Source: Anisus vortex (lineage: Eukaryota; Mollusca; Gastropoda; Planorbidae). Taken from it: a DNA stretch of 64,000 bases. Position 1 is the stretch's first letter. Each line of letters begins with the position of its first letter. A program made the translations under genes and the position numbers. Below the pieces are notes generated by a model, which worked only from the letters and a program-made list of their open reading frames with translations, was not told the origin of the DNA and searched no databases. Shown one piece after another: positions 23,411 to 35,621 of the stretch. The DNA is taken from the NCBI GenBank assembly GCA_949126835.1, contig OX421507.1:30263382-30327381 (forward strand). Direction: 5' to 3'.

Positions 23411-26400
23411 TATGTATGCTAGTTGTAGGCTAGTTGTAGGCTAAATGTAGGCTATTTTCAGGCTAGATGTAGGCTAGATGTAGGTTAGTTGTAGGCTAGT
23501 TGTAGGCTAGATGTAGGCTAGATGTAAGCTAGTTGTAGGCCAAATGTAGGCTAGTTGTAGGCTAGATGTAGGCTAGATGTAGGCTAGTTGTAGGCTAAAT
23601 GTAGACTAGGTGTAGACTAGATGTAGGATAGTTGTAGGTTAGATGTAGACTAGGTGTAGTCTAGTTGTAGGCTAGTTGTAGTCTAGATGTAGGCTAGTTA
23701 TAGGCTAGATATAGGCTAGATGTAGGCTAGATGTAGGCTAGATGTAGGCTAGATGTAGGCTGGATGTAGTCTGGATGTAGTCTAGATGTAGTCTAGATGT
23801 AGGCTGGTTATAGGCTAGTTGTAGGCTAGATGTAGGCTAGATGTAGGCTAGTTGTAGGCTAGTTGTAGGCTACATGTAGGCTAGATGTAAGCTAGTTGTA
23901 GGCTAGATGTAGGCTAGTTGTAGGCTAGATGTAGGCTAGTTGTAGGCTAGATGTAGGCTAGTTGTAGGCTAAATGTAGACTAGGTGTAGTCTAGTTGTAG
24001 GCTAGTTGTAGTCTAGATGTAGGCTAGTTATAGGCTAGATGAAGGCTAGATGTAGGCTGGATGTGGTCTAGATATAGTATAGATGTAGGCTAGTTATAGG
24101 CTAGTTGTAGGCTAGATGTAGGCTAGATGTATGCTAGTTGTAGGCTAGATGTAGGCTAGTTGTAGGCTAAAAGTAGACTAGGTGTAGACTAGATGTAGGC
24201 TAGTTGTAGGCTAGATGTAGGCTAGATGTAGGCTAGTTGTAGGCTAGATGCAGGCTAGTTGTAGGCTAGTTGTAGGCTAGATGTAGGCTAGTTGTAGGCT
24301 AGATGTGGGCTAGATGTAGGCTAGATGTAGGCTAGTTGTAGGCTAGATGCAGGCTAGTTTTAGGCTAGTTGTAGGCTAGATGTAGGCTAGTTGTAGGCTA
24401 GATGTAGGCTAGATGTAGACTAGTTGTAGGCTAGTTGTAGGCTTGTTGTAGGCTGATGTAGTCTAGTTGTAGGCTAGTTGTAGGCTAGCTGCAGGCTAGA
24501 TGTAGGCTAGTTGTAGGCTAGATGTAGGCTAGTTGTAGGCTAGTTGTAGGCTGATGAAGGCTAGTTGTAGGCTAGATGTAGGCTAGTTGTAGGCTAGTTG
24601 TAGGCTAGTTGTAGGCTGATGTAGTCTAGTTGTAGGCTAGATGTAGCCTAGTCGTAGGCTAGTTGTAGGCTAGTTGTAGGCTAGATGTAGACAAGATGTA
24701 GGCTAGTTGTAGGCTAGTTGTAGGCTAGATGTAGGCTAGATGTAAGATAGTTGTAGGCTAGATGTAGGCTAGTTGTAGGCTAGATATAGGCTAGTTGTAG
24801 GCTAAATATAGGCTAGTTGTAGGCTAGTTGTAGGCTAGATGTAGGCTAGATGTAGGCTAGTTGTAGGCTAAATGTAGACTAGGTGTAGACTAGATGTAGC
24901 CTAGTTGTAGGCTAGATGTAGACTAGGTGTAGTCTAGTTGTAGGCTAGTTGTAGTCTAGATGTAGGCTAGTTATAGGCTAGATGTAGGCTAGATGTAGGC
25001 TAGATGTAGGCTAGATGTAGGCTAGATGTAGGCTAGATGTAGGCTAGGTGTAGGCTAGATGTAGGCTGGATGTAGTCTGGATGTAGTCTAGATGTAGTCT
25101 AGATGTAGGCTAGTTATAGGCTAGTTGTAGGCTAGATGTAGGCTAGAAGTAGGCTAGATGTAGGCTAGTTGTAGGCTATTTGTAGGCTACATGTAGGTAG
25201 ATGTAAGCTAGTTGTAGGCTAGATGTAGGCTAGTTGTAGGCTAGTTATAGGCTAGTTGTAGGCTAGTTGTAGGCTAGTTGTAGGCTAAATGTAGGCTAGA
25301 TGTAGGCTAGATGTAGGCTAGTTGTAGGCTAGATGTAGGCTAGATGTAGGCTAGTTGTAGGCTAGATGCAGGCTAGTTGTAGGCTAGTTGTAGGCTAGAT
25401 GTAGACAAGATGTAGGCTAGTTGTAGGCTAGATGTATGCTAGTTGTAGGCTAGATGTAGGCTAGTTGTAGGCTAGTTGTAGGCTGATATAGGCTAGTTGT
25501 AGGCTAGATGTAGGCTAGTTGTAGGCTAGTTGTAGGCTAGTTGTAGGCTAGTTGTAGGCTGATGTAGTCTAGTTGTAGGCTAGATGTAGGCTAGTCGTAG
25601 GCTAGTTGTAGGCTAGTTGTAGGCTAGATGTAGGCTGGATGTAGACAAGATGTAGGCTAGTTGTAGGCTAGTTGTAGGCTAGATGTAGGCTAGATGTAAG
25701 CTAGTTGTAGGCTAGATGTAGGCTAGTTGTAGGCTAGATGTAGGCTAGTTGTAGGCTAAATATAGGCTAGTTGTAGGCTAGTTGTAGGCTAGATGTAGGC
25801 TAGATGTAGGCTAGTTGTAGGCTAAATGTAGTCTAGATGTAGGCTAGTTATAGGCTAGTCGTAGGCTAGATGTAGGCTAGATGTAGGCTAGATGTAGGCT
25901 AGTTGTAGGCTAGTTGTAGGCTACATGTAGGCTAGATGTAAGCTAGTTGTAGGCTAGATGTAGGCTAGTTGTAGGCTGGATGTAGTCTGGATGTAGTCTA
26001 GATGTAGTCTAGATGTAGGCTAGATGTAGGCTAGATGTAGGCTAGATGTAGGCTAGTTGTAGGCTAGTTGTAGGCTACATGTAGGCTAGATGTAAGCTAG
26101 TTGTAGGCTAGTTGTAGGCTAGATGTAGGCTAGTTGTAGGCTAGATGTAGGCTAGATGTAGGCTAGTTGTAGGCTAGATGCAGGCTAGTTGTAGGCTAGT
26201 TGTAGGCTAGATGTAGGCTAGTTGTAGGCTAGATGTAGGCTAGATGTAGACTAGTTGTAGGATAGTTGTAGGCTAGTTGTAGGCTTGTTGTAGGCTGATG
26301 TAGTCTAGTTGTAGGCTAGTTGTAGGCTAGCTGCAGGCTAGATGTAAGCTAGTTGCAGGCTAGATGTAGGCTAGTTGTTGGCTAGATGTAGGCTAGTTGT

Positions 26401-29400
26401 AGGCTAGATGTAGGCTAGTTAAAGGCTAGTTGTAGGCTAGATGTAGGCTAGATGTAGGATAGTTGTAGGCTAAATGTAGACTAGGTGTAGACTAGATGTA
26501 GGCTAGTTGTAGGCTAGATGTAGACTAGGTGTAGTCTAGTTGTAGGCTAGTTGTTGTCTAGATGTAGGCTAGTTATAGGCTAGATGTAGGCTAGTTGTAA
26601 GCTAGTTGTAGACTAGTTGTAGGCTGATGTAGTCTAGTTGTAGGCTAGATGTAGGCTAGTCGTAGGCTAGTTGTAGTCTAGATGTAGACAAGATGTAGGC
26701 TAGTTGTAGGCTAGTTGTAGGCTAGATGTAGGCTAGATGTAAGCTAGTTATAGGCTAGATGTAGGCTAAATGTAGGCTAGTTGTAGGCTAGTTGTAGGCT
26801 AGATGTAGGCTAGATGTAGGATAGTTGTAGGCTAAATGTAGACTATGTGTAGACTAGATGTAGGCTAGTTGTAGGCTAGATGTAGACTAGGTGTAGTCTA
26901 GTTGTAGGCTAGTTGTAGTCTAGATGTAGGCTAGATGAAGGCGAGATGTAGGCTAGATGTAGGCTAGATGTAGGCTAGATGTAGGCTAGGTGTAGGCTAG
27001 ATGTAGGCTGGATGTAGTCTGGATGTAGTCTAGATGTAGTCTAGATGTAGGCTAGTTATAGGCTAGTTGTAGGCTAGATGTAGGCTAGATGTAGGCTAGA
27101 TGTAGGCTAGTTGTAGGCTAGTTGTAGGCTAGATGTAGGCTAGTTGTAGGCTAGTTATAGGCTAGTTGTAGGCTAGTTGTAGGCTAGTTGTAGGCTAAAT
27201 GTAGGCTAGATGTAGGCTAGATGTAGGCTAGATGTAAGCTAGATGTAGGCTAGATGTAGGCTAGTTGTAGGCTAGATGCAGGCTAGTTGTAGGCTAGTTG
27301 TAGGCTAGATGTAGGCTAGTTGTAGGCTAGATGTAGGCTAGTTATATGCTAGATGTAGGCTAGTTGTAGGCTAGATGTAGGCTAGTTGTAGGCTAGATGT
27401 AGGCTAGTTGCAGGCTAGTTGTAGGCTAAATGTAGACTAGGTAGTAGACTAGATGTAGGCTAGTTGTAGGCTAGATGTAGACTAGGTGTAGTCTAGTTGT
27501 AGGCTAGTTGTAGTCTAGATGTAGGCTAGTTATAGGCTAGATGTAGGCTAGTTGTAGGCTTGTTGTAGGCTAGTTGTAGGCTGATGTAGTCTAGTTGTAG
27601 GCTAGATGTAGGCTAGTCGTAGGCTAGTTGTAGGCTAGTTGTGGGCTAGATGTAGACAAGATGTAGGCTAGTTGTAGGCTAGATGTAGGCTAGATGTAAG
27701 CTAGTTGTAGGCTAAATGTATGCTAGTTGTAGGCTAGATGTAGGCTAGTTGTAGGCTAGTTGTAGGCTAGATGTAGACTAGATGTAGGATAGTTGTAGAC
27801 TAAATGTAGACTAGGTGTAGACTAGATGTAGGCTAGTTGTAGGCTAGATGTAGACTAGGTGTAGTCTAGTTGTAGGCTAGTTGTAGTCTAGATGTAGGCT
27901 AGTTATAGGCTAGATATAGGCTAGATGTAGGCTAGATGTAGGCTAGATGTAAGCTAGATGTAGGCTAGATGTAGGCTAGTTGTAGGCTAGATGTAGGCTA
28001 GTTGTAGGCTAGATGTAGGCTAGTTGTAGGCTAGATGTAGGCTAGATGTAGGCTAGTTGTAGGCTAGATGTAGGCTAGTTGTAGGCTAGATGTAGGCTAG
28101 TTGTAGGCTAGTTGTAGGCTAAATGTAGACTAGGTGTAGACTAGATGTAGGCTAGTTGTAGGCTAGATGTAGACTAGGTGTAGTCTAGTTGTAGGCTAGT
28201 TGTAGTCTAGATGTAGGCTAGTTATAGGCTAGATGTAGGCTAGATGTAGGCTAGATGTAGGCTAGATGTAGACTAGGTGTAGTCTAGGTGTATGCTAGTT
28301 GTAGTCTAGATGTAGGCTAGTTATAGGCTAGATGTAGGCTAGATGTAGGCTGGATGTAGTCTGGATGTAGTCTAGATGTAGTCTAGATGTAGGCTAGTTA
28401 TAGGCTAGTTGTAGGCTAGATGTAGGCTAGATGTAGGCTAGTTGTAGGCTAGTTGTAGGCTACATGTATGCTAGATGTAAGCTAGTTGTAGGCTAGATGT
28501 AGGCTAGTTGTAGGCTAGATGTAGGCTAGTTGTAGGCTAGATGTAGGCTAGTTGTAGGCTAATTGTAGACTAGGTGTAGTCTAGTTGTAGGCTAGTTGTA
28601 GTCTAGATGTAGGCTAGTTATAGGCTAGTTGTAGGCTAGATGTAGGCTAGATGTAAGCTAGTTGTAGGCTAGATGTAGGCTAGTTGTTGGCTAGTTGTAG
28701 GCTAGATGTAGGCTAGATGTAATCTAGTTGTAGGCTAGATGAAGGCTAGTTGTAGGCTAGATGTAGGCTAGTTGTAGGCTAGATGTAGGCTAGTTGTAGG
28801 CTAAATGTAGACTAGGTGTAGTCTAGTTGTAGGCTAGTTGTAGTCTAGATGTAGGCTAGTTATAGGCTAGATGTAGGCTAAATTTACGCTATATGTAGGC
28901 TAGATGTAGGCTTGATGTATTCTAGATGTAGTCTAGATGTAGGCTAGTTATAGGCTAGTTGTAGGCTAGATGTAGGCTAGATGTAAGCTAGTTGTAGGCT
29001 AGATGTAGGCTAGTTGTAGGCTAGTTGTAGGCTAGATGTAGGCTAGATGTAGGCTAGATGTAATCTAGTTGTAGGCTAGATGTAGGCTAGTTGTAGGCTA
29101 GATGTAGGCTAGTTGTAGGCTAGTTGTAGGCTAGTTGTAGGCTAGTTGTAGGCTAGATGTAGGCTAGTTGTAGGCTAGATGTAGGCTAGTTGTAGGCTAG
29201 ATGTAGGCTAGTTGTAGGATAGTTGTAGGCTAGTTGTAGGCTGATGTAGGCTAGTTGTAGGCTAGTTGTAGGCTAGTTGTAGGCTAGTTGTAGGCTAGTT
29301 GTAGGCTAATTGTAGGCTGATGTAGTCTAGTTGTAGGCTAGATGTAGGCTAGTTGTAGACTAGGTGTAGTCTAGTTGTAGGCTAGTTGTAGTCTAGATGT

Positions 29401-32400
29401 AGGCTAGTTATAGGCTAGATGTAGGCTAGTTGTAGGCTTGTTGTAGGCTAGTTGTAGGCTGATGTAGTCTAGTTGTAGGCTAGATGTAGGCTAGTCGTAG
29501 GCTAGTTGTAGGCTAGTTGTAGGCTAGATGTAGACAAGATGTAGGCTAGTTGTAGGCTAGTTGTAGGCTAGATGTAGGCTAGATGTAAGCTAGTTGTAGG
29601 CTAAATGTATGCTAGTTGTAGGCTAGATGTAGGCTAGTTGTAGGCTAGTTGTAGGCTAGATGTAGACTAGATGTAGGATAGTTGTAGACTAAATGTAGAC
29701 TAGGTGTAGACTAGATGTAGGCTAGTTGTAGGCTAGATGTAGACTAGGTGTAGTCTAGTTGTAGGCTAGTTGTAGTCTAGATGTAGGCTAGTTATAGGCT
29801 AGATATAGGCTAGATGAAGGCAAGATGTAGGCTAGATGTAGGCTAGATGTAGGCTAGATGTAGGCTAGACGTAGGCTAGGTGTAGGCTAGATGTAGGCTG
29901 GATGTAATCTGGATGTAATCTAGATGTAGTCTAGATGTAGGCTAGTTATAGGCTAGTTGTAGGCTGGATGTAGGCTAGATGTAGGCTAGATGTAGGCTAG
30001 TTGTAGGCTAGTTGTAGGCTAGATGTAGGCTAGTTGTAGGCTAGTTATAGGCTAGTTGTAGGCTAGTTGTAGGCTAGTTGTAGGCTAAATGTAGGCTAGA
30101 TGTAGGCTAGATGTAGGCTAGATGTAAGCTAGATGTAGGCTAGATGTAGGCTAGTTGTAGGCTAGATGTAGGCTAGTTGTAGGCTAGATGTAGGCTAGTT
30201 GTAGGCTAGATGTAGGCTAGATGTAGGCTAGTTGTAGGCTAGATGTAGGCTAGTTGTAGGCTAGATGTAGGCTAGTTGTAGGCTAGTTGTAGGCTAAAAG
30301 TAGACTAGGTGTAGACTAGATGTAGGCTAGTTGTAGGCTAGATGTAGACTAGGTGTAGTCTAGTTGTAGGCTAGTTGTAGTCTAGATGTAGGCTAGTTAT
30401 AGGCTAGATGTAGGCTAGATGTAGGCTAGATGTAGGCTAGATGTAGACTAGGTGTAGTCTAGGTGTATGCTAGTTGTAGTCTAGATGTAGGCTAGTTATA
30501 GGCTAGATGTAGGCTAGATGTAGGCTGGATGTAGTCTGGATGTAGTCTAGATGTAGTCTAGATGTAGGCTAGTTATAGGCTAGTTGTAGGCTAGATGTAG
30601 GCTAGATGTAGGCTAGTTGTAGGCTAGTTGTAGGCTACATGTATGCTAGATGTAAGCTAGTTGTAGGCTAGATGTAGGCTAGTTGTAGGCTAGATGTAGG
30701 CTAGTTGTAGGCTAGATGTAGGCTAGTTGTAGGCTAATTGTAGACTAGGTGTAGTCTAGTTGTAGGCTAGTTGTAGTCTAGATGTAGGCTAGTTATAGGC
30801 TAGTTGTAGGCTAGATGTAGGCTAGATGTAAGCTAGTTGTAGGCTAGATGTAGGCTAGTTGTTGGCTAGTTGTAGGCTAGATGTAGGCTAGATGTAATCT
30901 AGTTGTAGGCTTGATGAAGGCTAGTTGTAGGCTAGATGTAGGCTAGTTGTAGGCTAGATGTAGGCTAGTTGTAGGCTAAATGTAGACTAGGTGTAGTCTA
31001 GTTGTAGGCTAGTTGTAGTCTAGATGTAGGCTAGTTATAGGCTAGATGTAGGCTAGATTTACGCTATATGTAGGCTAGATGTAGGCTTGATGTATTCTAG
31101 ATGTAGTCTAGATGTAGGCTAGTTATAGGCTAGTTGTAGGCTAGATGTAGACTAGGTGTAGTCTAGTTGTAGGCTAGTTGTAGTCTAGATGTAGGCTAGT
31201 TATAGGCTAGATGTAGGCTAGTTGTAGGCTTGTTGTAGGCTAATTGTAGGCTGATGTAGTCTAGTTGTAGGCTAGATGTAGGCTAGTCGTAGGCAAGTTG
31301 TAGGCTAGTTGTAGGCTAGATGTAGACAAGATGTAGGCTAGTTGTAGGCTAGTTGTAGGCTAGATGTAGGCTAGATGTAAGCTAGTTGTAGGCTAAATGT
31401 ATGCTAGTTGTAGGCTAGATGTAGGCTAGTTGTAGGCTAGTTGTAGGCTAGATGTAGACTAGATGTAGGATAGTTGTAGACTAAATGTAGACTAGGTGTA
31501 GACTAGATGTAGGCTAGTTGTAGGCTAGATGTAGACTAGGTGTAGGCTAGTTGTAGGCTAGTTGTAGGCTAGATGTAGGCTAGATGTAATCTAGTTGTAG
31601 GCTAGATGTAGGCTAGTTGTAGGCTAGATGTAGGCTAGTTGTAGGCTAGTTGTAGGCTAGTTGTAGGCTAGTTGTAGGCTAGATGTAGGCTAGTTGTAGG
31701 CTAGATGTAGGCTAGTTGTAGGCTAGATGTAGGCGAGTTGTAGTATAGTTGTAGGCTAGTTGTAGGCTGATGTAGGCTAGTTGTAGGCTAGTTGTAGGCT
31801 AGTTGTAGGCTAGTTGTAGGCTAATTGTAGGCTGATGTAGTCTAGTTGTAGGCTAGATGTAGGCTAGTTGTAGACTAGGTGTAGTCTAGTTGTAGGCTAG
31901 TTGTAGTCTAGATGTAGGCTAGTTATAGGCTAGATGTAGGCTAGATGTAGGCTAGATGTAGGCTAAATGTAGGCTAGATATAGGCTAGATGTAGGCTAGA
32001 TGTAGGCTAGATGTAGGCTAGATTTAGGCTGGATGTAGGCTAGATGTAGGCTAGATGTAGGCTTGTTGTAGACCTAGGTGTAGGCTAGTTATAGGCTAGA
32101 ATTAGGCTAGATGTAGGCTAGATGTAGGCTAGATGTAGGCTAGATGTAGGCTAGATGTAGGCTAGATGTAGTCTAGATGTAGGCTAGTTAAAGGCTAGAT
32201 GTTGGCTAGATGTAGGCTAGAGGTAGGCTAGATGTAGGCTAGTAGTAGGCTAGATGTAGGCTAGATGTAGGCTTGTTGTAGACCTAGATTTAGGCTAGTT
32301 ATAGGCTAGATGTAGGCTAGATGTAGGCTAGATGTAGGCTGGATGTAGTCTAGATGTAGTCTAGATGTAGGCTAGTTATAGGCTAGATGTAGGCTAGATG

Positions 32401-32608
32401 TAGGCTTGTTGTAGACCTAGATTTAGGCTAGTTATAGGCTAGATGTAGGCTAGATGTAGGCTAGATGTAGGCTAGATGTAGGCTAGATGTAGGCTAGATG
32501 TAGGCTAGATGTAGGCTGGATGTAGTCTAGATGTAGTCTAGATGTAGGCTAGTTATAGGCTAGATGTAGGCTAGATGTAGGCTGGATGTAGACCTAGATG
32601 TAGTCTAT
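23411..32608. repeat. 9.2-kb array of an 11-bp unit
   Basis: Roughly 830 units of TAGGCTAGATG and TAGGCTAGTTG with variants (TAGTCTAGATG, TAGACTAGGTG, TAGGCTGATG). The order of variants is not random. A marker containing TAGTCGTAGGC recurs at about 24650, 25590, 26660, 27613, 29490 and 31285, always in similar surroundings, which shows long higher-order duplications of about 0.95 kb and 1.8-1.9 kb. No open frame of note. Confidence 0.97.
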
Positions 32609-32667
32609 TGTACAAGGCCCCCATGTGTTGACGAAAAGCTAGATAGAGTGGTTTAACAAAATAAAAC

Positions 32668-32965
32668 TGTAAATAGATTATTATCTTCATTATTATCTTA
32701 TTTTATCTTATATGTTACACCCGCTCCTTATATATAGAAGAAGTTAAGTTTTGCATTTTTTTTAGGGTTTATAATTTATGTTAATTTGCTAGTTTTCCTG
32801 CTTTGTTCAGGCAACCCATTCCATGCCCAAATGTCACTAGGGAAGAAAGTGTACTTTTATGCATTTATTCTTGTGCGAGAAGGAAGAAACGTCCTGGATA
32901 GCGTACTAGTCAGTCGGATAATAGAATCTTTATTCTGGCGTACAGGTTGATATTTGATTTGAATA
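32668..32965 (-). mobile_element. LINE 3'-end copy (family A), minus strand
   Basis: In reverse complement it runs from GAGAACAAAT-like through GGCATGGAATGGGTTGCCTG (complement at about 32806-32825) to the tail AGGAGCGGGTGTAACATATA and ATAAGATAA repeats (complement at 32690-32735). Tail and coding end are in the right order for one copy. Confidence 0.75.
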
Positions 32966-33129
32966 TTGTTTGATTTGATTTATAGATACCTACTTTTCAA
33001 TAACTCTGATGTATATAGGCTGATAAAAAAAAATAATTAAGTTACTTCTGAGTCAATTTTATACTTAATGATACTCACACTTGAGGCCAGGGGGGGGGAA
33101 CTAGACTAAGTAATTATTATCAATAGAAA

Positions 33130-34047
33130 TAGGACAACAAACCGTTGAGTACAGTAGAACCTTAGAAAAAACCTTATAGTATAGTAGAACATTAAGACGA
33201 ACCGTATAGAAGACTAGAACATTGGGACAAACCGTATAGAAGAGATTAGGACAAACCTTTGGGTACAGAAGAACTTTAGGACAAACCTTATAGTACAGTA
33301 TAACTTTAAGACAAACCGTATAGAAGAGGAGTAGAACATTAAGACAAACCGTATTGAAGAGTAGAACATTATCACAAACCGTATTGAAGAGTAGAACATT
33401 AAAAAAAACCTTATAATATCACAGTAGAACATTAGGACAAACCTTATAGTACAGTAGAACATTAGGACAAACCTTTGAGTACAGTAGAACACTAGCACAA
33501 ACCTTTGAGTACAGTAGATTACTAGGACAAACCTTTGAGTACAGTAAAACATTAGGACAAACCTTTGAGTACGGTAAAACATTAGGACAAACCTTTGAGT
33601 ACAGTAGAACACTAGGATAAACCTTTGAGTACAGTAAAACATTAGGACAAACCTTTGAGTACAGTAGAACACTAGGACAAACCTTTGAGTACAGTAGAAC
33701 ATTAGAACAAACCTTTGAGTACAGTAAAACACTAGGACAAACATGTGAGTACAGTAAAACACTAGGACAAACATTTGAGTACAGTAAAACATTAAGACAA
33801 ACCTTTGAGTACAGTAGAACACTAGGACAAACCTTTGAGTAGCCTACAGTAAAACATTAGGACAAACTTTTGAATACAGTAGAACATTAGGACAGACCTT
33901 TGAGTACAGTAGAAAATTAGGACAAACCTTTGAGTACAGTAGAAAATTAGGACAAACCTTTGAGTACAGTAGATCATTAGGACAAACATTTGAGTACAGT
34001 AAAATATTAAGACAAACATTTGAGTACAGTAAAACATTAGGACAAAG
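33130..34047. repeat. 30-bp minisatellite, locus B
   Basis: About 30 units with the core CAGTAGAACATTAGGACAAA followed by CCTTTGAGTA or CCTTATAGTA, the same family as at 17950-18675. The left part carries GTATAGAAGA or GTATTGAAGA variants not common at locus A. Minus-strand open frames (202 and 85 codons) follow from the 30-bp period and are not called. Confidence 0.95.
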
Positions 34048-35109
34048 TCGCAATATAAAGACTTGAATAAAATGTTCAACGGTGTGTAGTCGAGTTCATT
34101 CTTGTGTGAAAGAAACGTCTAGAAACAATGTTGTATAAATCTTAGAGTTCTCTGACAGTGAGGCCAACTCTAACCAGGAAATCCGGCCTGGCCATACTTT
34201 ACAAATTGTTCATTAAGCATAAAGTTCTAATCGCTTGCATGCGTCATGCAGTATTTCTAAACGCATGATCCAATAATATTCTACAATGTATCGACATATA
34301 TCATTGGACGATAAAATAATATTGTACCATGTATCGACATATATCATTGGACGCCATGAGCTATGACGAGTTGAAGGATGGGCGGAGACTAGTAATATAT
34401 TTTAGCCTATTCAGCAGTTGATTTAAGTATGCTAAAAGATGGAATTTCTGTAATCAAATCAAATTTCCATTTATTTGGATAAATAAAGTAATCTTATCTT
34501 ATCTTATCTTAATGCCTTAGCAGAAGTTGATAATGCTCTAATTGATAATTTATTCCTCTAAATTGATTCCATATTAGTCAGACATGAATTAATTTATTAC
34601 GATGAGACTTAGAACATTTAGACATAAAGAATTCACCATAGAGTTTTTGTTTTGTAAACACAGTGTCTGGATAAAACATTGATATTAGGACAAGTTGGTG
34701 TATGCACTAATATACAAAAATACCATCCTTTTAGCTATCCGTCAACTAGAGACGTCTAAGGATTTCTGTCTTTTTCAAGACTTCAAAAGAGAAAGTACGA
34801 AGAGATAGATAGAAAGATAAAAGTTAAAGAGATTGAGAGAAAGAAAGAACGAGAATTTAAAGAGTAGAGAAAAAAACAGAAATGAAAGAAAGAAAGATAA
34901 AACAGTACAAGAGAGAAAGTGAAAGGGAGAAAAGATAGAAATAAAAAGAATTTAAGCAAGAAAGAGAGAAAAAGAGAGAGAAAAGTTAAAATGAAAAATA
35001 AAATAGATGAAAATAAGAGTGATTGTTCATCTGTGTACTGGCTGTAACATATTTGCATACATATGATGTAGACAGACTTAGTGACCTGATAGACCTGATA
35101 GACCTGATA
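34048..35109. other. Spacer with purine-rich tract
   Basis: 34490-34512 is an (ATCTT)n run of the kind that ends LINEs here. 34790-35000 is a long A/G-rich stretch (AAAGAGAGAA types) that gives a 138-codon minus-strand frame rich in Phe, Leu and Ser, which I reject. CCTGATAGA is repeated three times just before the hAT element. Confidence 0.6.
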
Positions 35110-35621
35110 GGCTATGTCATAGGTTCTCAACGGGGGCGATAACGAGGTCTTGGGGGGGCGCTGACGATCCCGGGGGCGATAGGGGGCGGTGGGGGGCAAA
35201 TGGGCGGTACAAACCTACTTGAAATAATGTTAACAGATTAACTCTTTAAATAAAAGAAAATTAAATGCACTTAATTATAACAGTAATATTTAGCTTGGTG
35301 ATTCAATAGCAGAATATTCGATTAACTTTAATCGACTGATCAGCTAATGACCTATTGCCACAGTGTAATTGTGACGTAGATGGCTCAGAACAGAAATGGT
35401 TGCTGATGTACCCTACACACCGGTACAAATGCTGCCAGAGGCAAAATTCTCCTTATCGCGGTGGCTCAAAGAGCAGCGAAGAAAAAAAACATAGGCTGCC
35501 CCTGCCCAACTCCAACGGTCCCGTTTTCAAGTGCCAGAGATGCGACATTTTGTCTCTCAAGGATAGGTCTCCAAAACACAAATTAGAAAATGGCAAAACT
35601 TCTTTTTGTTACAAATAAATA

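Noticed and set aside
23411..32608. Centromeric satellite or telomere
   Set aside because: The unit is very short, the array is only 9 kb between genes, and there is no telomere motif; it is better described as a large minisatellite.
33214..34079. Minus-strand frames of 202 and 85 codons (VLMFYCTQRF repeats)
   Set aside because: They come from the 30-bp array, with the same peptide at the sister array at 17950; no leader or domain.
34783..35199. 138-codon minus-strand frame rich in Leu, Phe and Ser
   Set aside because: It lies over an A/G-rich low-complexity tract and the hAT end; composition alone explains it.
35355..35618. 87-codon frame with several Cys pairs, possibly a zinc-finger protein
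   Set aside because: It lies inside the hAT element before the transposase start; no recognisable finger spacing and no support as a separate gene.
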